The notes: generated from the letters alone by a model not told the origin. Counted from the stretch's first letter, positions 31,728 through 45,359 are shown. The stretch: DNA of 64,000 nucleotides from Neodiprion pinetum (GCF_021155775.2 NC_060235.2:38108607-38172606); one strand, 5' to 3'. Numbers and translations are program-made.

Positions 31728-33419
31728 TCAGGATGTCGACCGACCAAACGAACCCTGCATATACGCGCCGTTAAAAGCAGGCTGCACTGACAATTATGTC
31801 GTGAGGTAGTGCAGGCATTAAAAGCACAGAGGACCGACGCGAACGGGTTCGAAACTCGTCCGGAGTTCCATGGCCCTCTGCATTCGCGTACGTACGATAA
31901 ACAGTTCATAAACCTCGCGTTTCGCCGCCCTATTTCTCTTGCAATAATTCGAAACGGTGAACTAACGCAGGCGGGTGCAGAATCATTTCAAAAAAATTCC
32001 GCCAACGAATTCTAGGTGTTGTTGATGTTCTTGTTTTCGTCGTAAATTTTTATACGGACAAAATACCGAGCGAGTTGAAACGATATTGCAGGGTGCGTTT
32101 TTTTTTTGTTTTATTTTTAGATATATCAGTTCCGGTTTTTCTGTTTTTTTTTTTTTTTAAATCCCGTAGGATCTGATTAGGTACGTATTACATTCTCAGC
32201 CAGTTTTGAATGAAATTTTCACGGCAATTCAACGACTGTCGAACTCATCATAGAAGGCACAGTTTTTTCGAAAAATTTGCGAAATCGTAATACATGGAAA
32301 CCCGAAAATTGAACATTTTTTAAATCGCATTGCGACTGTTATAATAAATTCTCTCATTTCACGTTATTCCACAGGTTCAATTCCATGTGAAATTTCGACG
32401 TTTAATTAATTCGGCGTCAATTCTGACTGACGGCTGTTACAACCGAATGAAAAAGGTTCCGGGAAAAATCAGTATTGAATATCACGGGGGTTGGTTTTTG
32501 GTCCGTCGATGTACGCCTCTCTGTTTACGTGCATCAATCGTAGTCGCGCAGGGCGAACGATGTGGTCGGATTTGGTCCTTGGTGTCTAGCTGAACGATGT
32601 ATGCGATCGGAAGGCTAGTTTAAGCCGAGGGTGGGATTGCGTTGAGTTGAATTAGCGTTGGGTCAGGTGAGGTTAGTCTGGTGCTGCTTAGGTCTGACCC
32701 AATTTGGCAAAGAGCCATGGAAACAGCTACGCCTGTCCTTTCCCATTTCTCCTCTTTCTCCTTTCGTCTTCCATCGCCTGTCACCGCCTCAAGTTTCGTC
32801 AGTCTCGCAATAAGATCTAACAAAATTGAGTAAATCCTCCCAGCGAAATTCGATCACTTCGGGTATTCGTTTTGAAATCGATTTAAAATCACAATTCACT
32901 TGTGTTCACTTTCAAAGTTGATTTATATTGAAAATGAAACGAAATCAGTAGCAATATTCTTGTTGCAAATTTTTGTAATCGATGTTATGTGCGCGTCGAC
33001 GAAATTTCACCGGAATAATGGAGGGATAATCGATGAAAAATAATAAACGTTGAACAAAAGATAGAGAAGCGATTGGAGCAATAAAATTATTCAATTTTTC
33101 ATTTACCAGGATTAAAATTTACCCAGCAAACGAACCTGCAAGTCTTACACAATTCCACCTCTCTGTGCTATTATTCAACGTCGTTTACGCGGAGATCGGT
33201 AAAAAGCGATCCATACGAATGCGAGAGACCTTATTCCCCATTCCCCGGCTCCTAAGCCCGCCGTCGATTTTCTAGGGAAAAATTTCAACATGTCGCAAAA
33301 ACGCGAGTTAATCGACTGATTGTAATGGAATTTCCCCGTACAGTTACCGATTATCCGAGGAGCCGTTCATTTTGGGAACCAACTCACGAATGACTACGAA
33401 TCATTGACCTTGATATCGA

Positions 33420-33770
33420 GGGATTGATTTTGATTTCCAATAATTTCCATGCATTCCAGGCGATTTTAGGTGATCTCCAGATCGGATAAAATCACAGAAA
33501 ATCACAACAAGCAATTGAAAATCGATTAGAATGTTGTGAAATGATTCGAAGCAGAATTAAAATCAGTTGGAGAACTATAAATCAACGAATGTAAACGATA
33601 AGGTATAAAAATCAATAGAATATCAATAAATTGAAACTCATATTTGACGATTTCCACGATATATTCAGCTCTATTGTGTATAAATTTCAACTGATCACGA
33701 ATGATTTTCAATGAGTTGAGGTACCTCGATTGATTCCTGCTTAATCCATCTAACATATCAATCATCAAAC
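33420..33770. repeat. Degenerate AAAATCA/TGATTTTC-type repeats
   Basis: Many spaced copies of GAAAATCA, AAAATCA and their complements within 350 bp. A similar patch occurs at 39.9-40.4 kb. Confidence 0.5.
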
Positions 33771-34473
33771 TTCCTGTTAATTTACAATTAACTGTCCAAC
33801 CGTTAAATTTATGACTTCCTCTAGCCAGCGAATGGTCCGCAGCCGGACCAAATCTTCCCGCTGTTCGAATTCTGGCCGAACTCGGTTACGCCAAACCCTC
33901 ATCAAGTCTAGTCCAAAGACAGACCCTCAACCCTGCATTGCAGACAAACTTTCCGTCCAATGCCGGCTCGTTCGAACGAAACTTGCTCGGCTTTTAGAGC
34001 GTCACGGGGTCCTCTCGTCTCTGAAATTATCATCGGTACGAGGATAACGATTTCAACCCCCCCAAGGAGCAATTTTAAGTTAGTCGTTGTATAAACGACG
34101 CCTCGACACGAAGGCGCGCATGCATCAAATTCGTATAACAAACGTCCGTCCGGCGATGTCGTGTCTGACCTCAACAAGTTGTCGTACTTTAATACTTGTT
34201 TCGCTGCGCCCAGTTCGTGGACTTATCTTGTTCTCGTCGAGGGTCGGATTGTCCAACTGCTCGCTTGTCTCCGTACCGGGACGAAGGCTATCGTGTCGAC
34301 GACGAACGCTGTTCACCTCTTATCTGACCCTCTCCTCCCCCTCCCCCCCCTCCCCTTCCACTTAAATATCCAAAACGCGAAAAAACTCACACTCGCATGT
34401 CCACGACACCTCGGAACCTGCATTTATCTTTATGCTAATTTAAGAGTATTCCCACAAGCCGCGAAGTCAGGTT

Positions 34474-34488
34474 CCCCCCCCCCCCCCC
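34474..34488. repeat. C homopolymer (15)
   Basis: Uninterrupted C-run followed by a T-run. Confidence 0.85.
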
Positions 34489-34804
34489 TTTTTTTCTTTC
34501 TCCTTCTCGATCACACAGATACGGATTTTTTAAACTGACGAACACGAATGTTGTATCGGTAATGACCAGCGATGAGCGAGTAATATTTCGTTCTGTATTG
34601 GAGTTTTCTCGTTTCTTCGAAGCAAAGAAAAAAAAAAAAAAAACATGTATGAGAAACTGTAAGAATACTTTTCACCAACCTTTGTTCGAGGTTAATGCTG
34701 TTGGAAAGCTTGCCGCGAGAGTTAAGGATCGTGAGATTCGATTGTTTGAGATTGAAATTGGCCACTTTTGGATTCGGTATCGAGATATACATAATGGGTC
34801 GGGA

Positions 34805-34823
34805 GGGGGGGGGGGGGGGGGGG
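34805..34823. repeat. G homopolymer (19)
   Basis: Uninterrupted G-run continuing into further G-rich sequence. Confidence 0.85.
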
Positions 34824-37800
34824 TGGGGAGGGGGAGATAATTTTCAATCACATATTCCAAAGGCCATGCGACGGTGTGTTTTTCGGGGGACACCGGGAAG
34901 ATCGAGTGAGTAGATTATGCGTAATATTAATAAAAGTTGAGAGTAGACGATTACGAAAGCTGGAGGGGGAATTTAATATCGTGAGATAATAATTCTCGAT
35001 CGATAGTATACTTATATATATACATATGACGCTGTATATACGTGTAGGCGTCAGAGGTCGGCGCGTGGTCGCGTTGTTGAAAAGAAGTCGACGTTTAATC
35101 GAGTGGACGACTCGAGGATCGAGGCATCAAAGCGGGTCTCTTGTCTGACTTTTTGAAAAAGGAAAGATAAACGAAGAACAAAAAGCAAAACAACAAGAAA
35201 ACAAAAAAAAAAAAAGAACAAAGAAAACAACGACGCGGCGCCAGGAACAAAGTCCATTGTCTCGTCGGAATTGATTAGAGGGTCCGATCACCGATGATTG
35301 CCGAGTTGCCGCACCGACAGGCGTGACGCTCAAGCGTCGCGACGCCTGGTCCGCAAGGGGGTGACGAGTCACTTTAATATTGACAGGTCATGGGATGAGA
35401 GGGGGAAATCTTTGACCCGGATTCGTTGCCGTCTAAGAGACCCGAGGCGAGCACCCGCGATTAAAGTTTAAGGGAAGATCGCGTCCTTCGGCCTCTCGCT
35501 TTGTCCCCTCTGATCGAGCAAAGAGAGCTTTCCCGATCCCACGTCCTTCCCGTCTCGTGGTCACTTATTCCTCATCTCGGCTGTGCTCTCGGACGTATGA
35601 ATATTTACGACCCTTCAGTCCTCCGCGACGCTCCCGTCGAGGGTTTGAAACGAACAGTCCGAGACTCGGGATGCTCCCTTCGCCGCTGTTTCCGCTTCGC
35701 CGGAAGTACGAGAGAGGCGGGTGGAAAGAAACGTGAGAACGAAGTCGAGGAGATGTAGACAATTTTTTCGAACAAAGTTCACGGGGCGTGTTTATTTGTT
35801 AGAAAATTATCAACACAGCGTTTATTATTGGAATAATTATTTCACCAATCCTATTTTACGGTGACCGCACGCACGTGCTTTTTGATATTTCTCGTCCAGT
35901 CGGAACGAGCGTGAGCCCGAGGCCGAGATGCTTTGTGCCAAAGTAGGTATGCGCTGCATGCAGCGCGGATGAAAAAGGTGGGATTTTTTTTTTTTTTTTT
36001 TGATTTTTTTATTTTTTGTTGTTGTAGCGTTGTTTCGCCGACGCTTTCCAACTCCGGGAACCCAGACGAATCACTGTCTGACGCAAGAAACGAGACCCCT
36101 GCTACGTTTCTACCAGTTCGCATTTCCCCAGAGCCTCGGAGGAGCCCCATTATTTCTCTCCGCCTCTACCCGCGCTCTTTATTCCTCCTCTCCTCTCTTC
36201 TCTTCTCGACCCTGTTACGCTTCTTTATGCGGTCAAGATTTCTCGCCCGACAACCGTGAAATTGATATGAAATTATCCGTTATCCCGGGGTAGTTTCTTT
36301 TATCCGTCCTGGCTTTTCCACCGTGAAAGAGTTTCAAAGGTTTTAAGCCTCTCGCGATTCTCCGGTCGTATTTTTACGAAGAAGAATACGTATAAACAAG
36401 GTCGAGACGGAGGGAAAATAAAAGCGGGAAAAAAAAAAAAGAGGCGAGTATAAGAACGAGGATATAAGAATAAGAAGAAAGCTCGGCGAGTCGGGTATGC
36501 AGAATCACGCAAAACTTTGAGAATTACCCCACGGACCATAAATAAGAAAGAAACTGACGGCGAAACGGGGCCGGGGGGGGAAAAAAGGGGGTCGAGACCC
36601 CGTCGGGTCTGGGATCAAGGGACACCCGATCCGGGATCCCTGGCTTGAGTTATGAAGTGGAAAGGAACGAGTGATTTACCGTGAAACCGTTGATAAACTG
36701 CGACCGATTAAAATATGGTTCTTTGCCTGCCGGGGGCTTGATCATCCCCCGCTCCCTTTGCCTCTTCTTTTAATCTCCCTTCGTCGCTTCGCAACAATTC
36801 TCCCTGCCTTAATCCTGCGTAAACAATCTTTCTTCCTAATTTTCGTAAAACACCCGGGTGAAATTCAACGACGAATTTTCAGAGAAAATAGCTTCCGTAT
36901 GTATATCGGCGATATAATTGTTCCGCACATTTGGCTGATTGCGAAATTCAAAATGGCAGATACCAGATTACTAAGAGCATAGAACAAACGCAATTTTCAT
37001 CAGGAATCGCCGATTCTTGAGACCGATTTCGATCACTTCGCATTTCTTATCTGATTCAGAAAACAGGTCTCCCTGATTTGGAAACCGATTGCCGAAAAAC
37101 GTGTATCAAATAATTCAGTGCAACGTCCGAATTTCACGATTGTTTAATTAACATCGAGGCAAGTGTGCCTTGATTAAAGGCGTTAGGCGGATACCGAGAC
37201 AATATAATCGCCGCGATAAGCTCCCGTGTCTGAAAGGTATAAACAATCCGATTCCACGCTCGTATTTTCATCCCCCTTAGGAAGACGCGCCGGGTGCAAG
37301 GGACGTTACATACCGGATATTACTGCGCGTGATGCGCATGTTCGAAGTTGTCTATATGCCCGAATTTCAATATGTATTACACCTACGTATAATATAAATA
37401 TGAAAATAAATATATGCACCAGACGCCCTGTTTTATTTATGGTTTATCTCGTCCCGCCGCCATCGCGGATCGTTCGACGCAGTCTCGAGTACACAAGGTT
37501 GCCAGCATTGCAGTTTACACTGCAGGGTATGCATACCTAAATCAAATAACAAGCAAGTGTGTACGGGAAACGCGCTCTCAGTTATCAGAACCGTTGCGAG
37601 TGAACCTAGGTACAGAGGATTGTGGCGTTTAATTTAAGCTGAGAAATCGAGAAAGCGATGATTAACGTTTACTCTCTTTGACGATTAGCTCTTTATCGAG
37701 AATGTATAATGGCAGTGATTGTTACTCCTAGAAAAGTGGCATTCGTGCAACCGGTTGATATTCACACCTACACATTTCTGTATACCTACGTGTTATATTG

Positions 37801-39465
37801 TAAACGTACAAAGGACTATATCGCGTGCAACTCGATTGCTTCGCTATTTTGTTTTTTTTTTTTTTTCTCTTCTTCTAGCATATTTATTTTCCTTAGAGAT
37901 ACACGAGTTATACTGAATCAGACCGAGGAGTTTATACGGCGCAGAAATTGATTTCTCGCACTGTTAAACGAAGTTCATATATAATTTGTTACGACGGTGT
38001 ACTCTGTAGTATTTTAATGATTTTACGAAGAAGAAAAGAAAGCAAAAACTACCCCTTATAAACGAGAGCATCCCTGCACTTTAATTTTTTCTTTTTACTA
38101 TATATGTACGTCACAGCCGGCTGCAGATATCGTGCTGTTATTTTAGCCGAGCGTCTGGCTTTCGTTTTTTATTTTGTCTGTTTTTTTTTGTTTTCTTTTT
38201 TTTTGTTTTTTTTTTGCAACCCCCGTCGTGACGTTTATGCGACAAATTTAAAGCTTCAACGCTGGCTGGATTTGAAGGTATTTATTTATGGCTGAAGTAG
38301 TAGCTGGTAACGCGTTGAGAAATGCGTTTTTATTCGTCACGTACTTTTTCTCTCTCTCTCGGTTCTGTTTCGTTTCGTTACGTTTCATTTTTTTTTTAAA
38401 GTTTTTTTTTTTTTTTTGTTTTTTGTTCCTTCTCTTCCGAATGATATTATTACAGACGGCGGGCGTGTAGCGAAAAACATTCTCTCTCGTTCACCGCGCA
38501 AACTGCACCGGCACTACAACCACTTTGTAATTTGTCGTTTTAATTGCTCTGTTATACGTGTGTTTGAAGTCGCGGCATTATAATACCCTGCGCAACGTGG
38601 CCGGTTACGCTTTAGTTTGCCAAATTTTACTATCAATTTGTTATTCCGCGCGTTTAAACGGGCAAATTAATAATACCGCGTTGGTATTGTACAAAGATAT
38701 ACCGTGCCTAGTTGGGGAATGCTTCATCCCTCCTCGACGCGAAACGAACGACGACGAAGCAAGGTAAATAAAATGTTTTGACGAATGCGGTTGTCGGAAA
38801 CTTTCCCGTATTTATTTTATACACATGCATCTGTGTGTGCGTGTCTCTACGTGTATTTCTATGTACGTAGATTATAACCGTTTTTCGGATATATATTGGT
38901 ATAATAACATTTTGTTCAAACCTTCTACCCTCCGCATATACAGTCGATATTTTAACTGGTTATTTTCGTGTTAACGAGTTGCTCATGATCCTGCACCGTA
39001 TGACTATTATTTTTTGCTTCAGTTTCGTTGACGCAACGCTTCACGGAAATTAAATTTTTTTGGAAATTACACTACACCTTGCAAAAATTCGTAAGACTCC
39101 CTACAAGCGAAGGACGATTTTTACCTACGCGTATACGTATACCTGCAATTCAAGTTTCGACCATGTTGCAAATATTATTGTAACTTTTTACTCGTTTTAC
39201 GTTTTTTTATTTTTTTTTTTTTAATTTTTTACTTATTTATATTAAAGCGGCAAGGGTAAGTTCAGGAGAAGGGTTCAACCGCGAAAATTAAGGGCACAAG
39301 GGATCGAGAAAGACAGAAGTAGTGGGAGAAAAAAGAGGGAAAGAAATTCTGGTTTTTTGAAATCCGAACCGAGGTGAATAAAGATTTATGAGGAATAGAA
39401 AAAAAATGACTCGGTGAAAAAAGAAATGGGGGTAGGGGGAGAAAAAAAATTGAAACCTCGAGTAA

Positions 39466-39505
39466 CACGTGACTCCGCGAGGTCACACGAGGTCACACGA
39501 GGTTG
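39466..39505 (+). promoter_or_regulatory. Possible regulatory cluster: E-box and AGGTCA direct repeats
   Basis: CACGTG at 39466-39471 is followed by AGGTCA-CACG-AGGTCA (39480-39495) and a third degenerate half-site AGGTTG. AGGTCA repeats with a 4-bp spacer are the DR4 arrangement of nuclear-receptor elements. CACGTG is the bHLH E-box. About 25 bp further is AATATGGCGACC, resembling a YY1 site. Function is inferred from motif match only. Confidence 0.35.
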
Positions 39506-39904
39506 CGCGAAAATGTGTCGTGATTCAATATGGCGACCTCCGTAGTAGCAGGCCTGAGACTTCTTCGGTCCGTTTAATCGTCGGAAACACTTTTTTTCAC
39601 GGCGTTAGGTAAAAACGTTTTCACTGATTTGGCACTTTCGAGGAAGAATTTGAGCCGTTTTTTTACGCCGCAAGGACACCGCCGGCTGGATATCGAGACA
39701 CTGAGATTCGCCTCCCTCGGCCTCCGAAGCGAGGCGCTGCGAACTCTGATATTGATTTTCGCGGAGAAAACACACACGCGTTGTAAGTGGGTGCCTACGA
39801 CACGCCGGAGTGCATTGCTCGAGTCCGAAACCTGGTCCATCGGATGCTGGGGACACCCTCCACCCTCCACCCCGAGGGGCGATTCGATCGAGGGAGTTAT
39901 AAGT

Positions 39905-40375
39905 TTAACGGTTGAAAATCAAATTGAAAATCAAGGAAACTCGAATGACCGAATTATTCGATGAGATGCAGACGAGGAAATCGGTCGGGATAATCGGAGT
40001 CATTGGTAATCGTTGGGAATCAATTGAAATTGAGCCGCGAGGGTTGGAAATCATGGAAATCGTTGAAAGTTTAATTGCGGCAAGCGCGAAACTTTGTTTC
40101 GATTCAACGACGTTCCATCGATTTCCATGGTGCTTGCCGAGTGAACCGTACGTTGATTTCCAATCGTTTGCCATTTTCGTTCGAGGTCATTTAGAATGGT
40201 TTTTAGTCATTTTATAGTATCCGGTGATCACTGAAAATCATTAGAGAGATACGGAAGTCACTGTAAAAATTAGGGGCAACGTCGGAAATTGGTGGAAATT
40301 ATTTGATACACTTAAAATCAACGGAAATCACTCGAAATCAATGTTAATGAACTGCAACTATTAATTTGATTTCCA
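39905..40375. repeat. Degenerate GGAAATCA/GAAAATCA-type repeats
   Basis: Recurrent GAAAATCA, GGAAATC and their complements at irregular spacing over about 470 bp. Both orientations occur. Confidence 0.5.
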
Positions 40376-41145
40376 AACGAATGGCCCCTCGAGTCACCCT
40401 GCAAAATATCGTTCTTAGCGTTGATGCCGATGCCGATGGTGTGAGTTTCGAGTTATCCAATTAATTTAATGGCTTATTGCAAAGTCTATCGAAATTAAGC
40501 TTCCCTACTTTTCGGAAAGATTCGATTCATCTAAGCGTGGATTTGTAGGTACAACAACAGTGATTCGTATTGAATTGAATCAAGATGTCATGCTTCACGT
40601 GCTACTTTAAAATATACTTTGTAAAATGCAGAATTTACTCCAGAAACAGTGAAAACCACTGTGTGCAGATTGAAATCTGCTACATTAATAGGGAAAAAAT
40701 ATAGCTGATTCGGGTATTTTTTATTAAAAACCTTGACCAAAGCCTCTCGTTTTCCGCAGTTACGAGTAAGATCTGCTCTTTTTCTTTTCTTCGTGTATAC
40801 GATGAAAAGCTTTCGATCCAATGTAGAGAAAGACCGGATTTGTCCAACATGCACCTTTCAGATTATCGTTTTTTTTTTACTATTTTTCTCGTCTTGTTAG
40901 AGAGCCATGTTCGCGGTAAAATTCCGTTAGAGAACTCAGTATATAAATAAATATATATGTACACGTGTAAACTCCGATACATCGTGGATGAAAATAAATT
41001 TCAGCCGTTACACACGGCGATATTTCATTTCCCTTCGCGATGTTATCAAGCTGAAAAGTTCACCCATTTAGTTGATAATATCACCGTTGATATTTTCATC
41101 GTTAAAATAGCAATTCACAGTGATAATTATACGAGTAAAATACAC

Positions 41146-41200
41146 ACTGAGAAAAATTTCATTTGTTACAGTAACTAGAAAAATTCAGTAAAACAGGTAT
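41146..41200. repeat. Dispersed repeat copy 1
   Basis: ACTGAGAAAAATTTCAT (41146-41162), then GTTACAGTAACTAGAAAAATT. The 17-mer is identical to one at 56208-56224, and the sequence after it is clearly related. Confidence 0.6.
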
Positions 41201-44200
41201 CGTTAAAAAACACTGTTTGAATATTGTTGGGATTGCGAAAAACGAGGCACGCCTAACAATTTTGCGCTATCGTCGATCCTTTTTTGGTAATTGCAGCGCA
41301 AAATCAATTTCTTCGGTTTACTCTAGTTTTTTAGTTAAATAAGGCTTCAACGTCAATTTATCGTTGCACAAGCATTAAATTTTCGCAACAGTTGCAAGAA
41401 TAAAGGACACTGAACGACCGTTTAGCTCTCCTCGTAAGTATAATACGAGGGATGTATCAAAGGTTCATTTTTCTTCATCTGTCATCGCGTTCTGACAAAC
41501 GATTTTCACACCGACTTATAGCTCGCCCTGGGCAGCCTGCTCCGTGGTTGCAAGAAAGCCGGCTGGCGCGGATGTGATAAATGATCATCCGACCAAACCT
41601 ATTGAAACGTGTTTTTGGCTGTTCTTACATTATTAAAAATCCTAACAACCCCCAGCCTCGACGAATAGCCGGAAAACACAAACAGATTTGGATGTATCTA
41701 GATTGAAACCAATCATCGGTTTTAACGAAGCTACGTACGAATTCACAGATGAAAATTGCAGGAATCAATAAATTCAAAAACACGATACAACCGCAGCGGT
41801 ATGTTACATTGTTTGGTAACCGAGAGAAATTTCGTTCAGAATTATGAAACCACTTCTTCCATCCAGGAGAATAAAGCCTTTTCTCCCAATCAGTAATAAT
41901 CAAACAATCGAAAGATTCTTGTTGAAATTTTATTTCTTGGCCTGGACCGAATCCAATTGATCACTCGCAATCAGCGGCTTGTGCACGTGCGCTAAATTTC
42001 GAGCTTGGACTAATTCAAGGGACTTACAAGATTCAGGGTTTCAGGATCTCAGAGATTTTGTGTAACTTGAAGGATTTCAGCGGTTTCCACGAAGTTGCAG
42101 TCAGTTTTGGAAAAAATTCAGCGTTCATCGCCTCGTCTCGGGAGGGCAATTGACGTGCAGAGTTATTCCGAATGAGGCAACGTCAGCTCGAACAATACGT
42201 TATAAATTTCGTTCGTCCCATGGCTATACCTAACCTAATCGGCTCGGTAAACTGCAGCATAACGCAGACAATAGTGCAATTCTGATGCGTCCTGAATCGT
42301 GCAGTCCGCAGGATTTATCCTTGGTAACAGAGGGTTGATACGTCATGGAGGCCGGAAATACATCGGCGCGGTTAGCCATAACGGTGGTAATGGTGGAGAT
42401 TTATTGTTGCAGTGAAACTTCCGAGCAGCGAACACCTTCGAGACTGAAAATATTGTCGGTTATCGAGGAGCGTCCGCTATTCGGAACAATATCACCGTGT
42501 AAATTGTGCAAAGAGAAGCGTGGCTGTAACGGATTTGCGGCTTACGTGAAAGGAATTAGCGACGCGATCGCCTGTCGGAGGAAATCCGCAGGTCAAAGTT
42601 TACCCGTGTACATTATATGTATTAAATTCAGCAATTCCGGAAGAAGGGACCGACGAAAAATTGGAAGGCGCGCGCGCATTTCTGCCGGGATTTCCGGCAC
42701 ACGCTCGATTCCCAAGACCCGGAGTGCCTACGCAATACAAATTTACCACGACCCTCACCTGACGTTTATCGCTCGATCAGACCGCGGCGCCAAATCCAAC
42801 AACCCGAAGCGGAACACACGGGACATAATTAATGCGTTGGGTAAATAAGTAATTAGCGACTCACGGTTCCACGGTTTGGCCAATTTTCCGAGCTCGGGTT
42901 TGACGGTACAGGGTATCCGTTTCGTTTTACCGTACATAAAGCTCCCCTTCGCCCCCGGATGATAATATTTTCACTTTGAAACACGCGCAAATTATTGACA
43001 TTATTATTACGGTTACCGTTACCGTTACCATTGTTGTTATACTCGGAATATCCGTCAGATACACCCCCGTCATTAAGCCTTACCAATCCCCTGTTTTCCC
43101 TTTCCTGAAAAATTTTCACGGAATTTTTATCACCCGCAAAGAGTGTGCGTATAAACACGCCAACGAAATCGAAAAACTTTGATTTATTTCACCGAGATTT
43201 TTTCACTCGCCAAACAGGGCTTATTGCGTTGTACAATTTTTCACATTTCTGTCGACTTTTTTCAACTATCGCTTGATGTCGGAATTGTTTTTGAAAATTT
43301 TAACACTTTCGGATTTAGGGAGGATTTTTCTTTTTGCTCTATTTTTTTTTCTTTTTTTTCGTCGGAACTAGATTGAGGTCTTATTCGTTGAAATTACAAC
43401 AATCCATCTCGTTTTCAGACATTGAAAAATGACGCACGATGATATTTTTTTCTAAAACTGCGAATAATAGGACCGACCAGTTGAAATTTGTTGATCTCAA
43501 ATCTTGTCAAAGAAACAAAGAAACACGAAGTGTCATGTATTTTTGATATTTTGGATTACGCTATTTGTGAAGATCATAATTTGGTCGTTCGTTATGATTT
43601 TTCATTTGAAACAAAGCCGAATGAAATTATTAGCAGGCCGTAAATAGAAATGAAAAAAAATTCGGTCCAATTATTTTAAAAAACTACGCTTCATACGCAG
43701 GTACGGAGGGTAGCAAATTTTTTTTGTAACGAAACTTTCCCGTTGAACACATATTTCCATTGAATCTAGTTCAATTACAGATTTTTCACCAGTTTCGTAT
43801 TACTTTTTTTCTCCGATTCATTTTTATTCAGAATACTACCGAGAGGCGTGCCTCGAATGATGATGATGACGAACGCCGCATGAGACTCGAGAGAAATTTC
43901 GTTCACCCTTCCATATAACGGAATTCAACAACGCGTAGAAATGTATTATAGGTATAATACGTATGAGGTAATGGTGTCTGAAGACACGGATATAGAAGCC
44001 TAATTTCGAACGGTATATGCCAACATTTCGGCACCGCTTCAGACAGCCAAGGAGAATCTTCCGCTCGTTTAGGGGCCCCATAAACCAGGGTCGTAACAGT
44101 TTTCCTTCTGCAGTTTCTCTTTGAATCCCAAGCCGCCGAATGGCTGCCCGTAAACATTGCGGCTATACCAACCCTCAGATTTCGCGACGGTTCATGATTC

Positions 44201-44499
44201 ACGAAAATTTTGCAAAATCCTCGAGAAAATAACGCGGAGAAATGAAGCATGGGAATCACTGTTTCTTCTTCTTTCGTTTGACATTTTTTTCTCCTTCTGT
44301 CTACCGAAAAAATCAGATTTCTATTGCGCGAATGCATAGAAAATTGGGAAATAAAAATAAGAAAAAAAAAGCTCCGAAGCGTCACAGCTTGAAACAAATC
44401 GCTGCGGGAACTCGGAATGCTTAAGATTCCCGAAACTTACATTGCATATGTATAAAAGGGTGTATGTATAAAAGACGTTTCGCACCAGCTCAGCCATTT

Positions 44500-45172
44500 T
44501 TTTTTATCTTCTCAGATCTGGTCCATAATTGGTTATATAGTAGTACTACTTAAAGTTACTCTCTGAGAATTTTTCCTGATTTTGTAATTTACTAGTTACG
44601 GAAATGGCATTTTTTTTTTTTTTTCAACCCGTGTATCATGGAAGATTAAAGTCGGGCAAACAAAAAATTTTAACACGAAAACGTTATGTTTTGCCATGAA
44701 CTGTTTAATGCAATATATGTGATAGTTTTGATGCCATGCCAGTGTAACATATGTCGCATCAAATAGTTCATGGAAAAAAGGAACTCAGATGTATTTTAAT
44801 TCACCTTTCTCGATAAAATATTTCTTCTACTCGGCAAAAATGTCGAGTTCCATGATGCCAATTTTTTTCATACGTTTTGCAATACAGGAAAATCAAAGGT
44901 ACGGCATTGGTAGAAAAAAAAAAGAAAAATTTCGTCAAACACATTATATATATATTGCATTAAATAGTTCATGAAAAAACATTACTCTTTTTCATGTTAA
45001 ATTTTTTTTCGCCCGTCTTGAATATTCCACGATGTACGGGTTAAAAAATTTAGAAAACTAAAAGAAAACATTTCCAAAACGAGTAAATTAAAAAATCTGA
45101 AAAAAATCAAAGAGATCACCTCTAAGAAATATTACCAAATAACGAATTAGGGAACAGATCCGAGGGGATAAA
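44500..45172. mobile_element. Large foldback element with ~235-bp inverted arms
   Basis: Left arm 44500-44733 matches the reverse complement of 44933-45172 with substitutions and small gaps. Anchors are TTTTTATC..CTC.GATCTG at the outer ends, AATTTACT.GTT in the middle, and AACCCGT..ATC.TGGAA and TTTAATGCAATATAT nearer the centre. A 200-bp spacer carries further partial copies (ATAGTTCATG). No transposase is encoded, so this is a non-autonomous element or relic. Confidence 0.8.
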
Positions 45173-45334
45173 AACCAAGTGACTGATTTTGTGGAGAACG
45201 CCTTATACGTATATGAGGCAAGCTGCGCTTATATACGCAGAGTATTATACCGAACCATCTGCTAGTTCAGACAATTTCGGTAAACAAAACTTCCAACTTA
45301 TGATTTCTTCAGTTTTATTCAGTTTTTCTGCCTT

Positions 45335-45359
45335 CCCCCCCCCCCCCCCCCCCCCCCCC
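45335..45359. repeat. C homopolymer (25)
   Basis: The longest homopolymer in the window, followed by TTCC repeats. Confidence 0.9.

Larger units (their letters stand above)
27983..39400. other. Region upstream of the first visible agrin exon, no gene recognised
   Basis: No Kazal, EGF or LamG signature and no splice-framed conserved exon seen on the minus strand; plus-strand frames are short and low-complexity. A GC-rich non-coding island lies at about 30.19-30.53 kb. C or G homopolymers occur at 31.7, 34.5 and 34.8 kb. Probably a long 5' agrin intron, but intergenic DNA cannot be excluded. Confidence 0.6.
39401..44499. other. Upstream region, no gene recognised
   Basis: Contains the regulatory-like cluster at 39.47 kb, the degenerate repeats and one copy of a dispersed repeat at 41.15 kb. 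A plus-strand frame of 167 codons at 42345-42848 has no domain pattern and I do not call it a gene. Confidence 0.55.

Noticed and set aside
39521..39580. ATGGCGACCTCC start-like context followed by 15 codons
   Set aside because: The frame stops after 15 codons and no donor lies before the stop. Kept only as part of the possible regulatory cluster.
42228..42240. CCTAACCTAA, two units of the insect telomere repeat
   Set aside because: Two units are expected by chance in 64 kb; no array.
42345..42848. Plus-strand open frame of 167 codons
   Set aside because: No domain, no splice signals in frame, and composition like the surrounding non-coding DNA.
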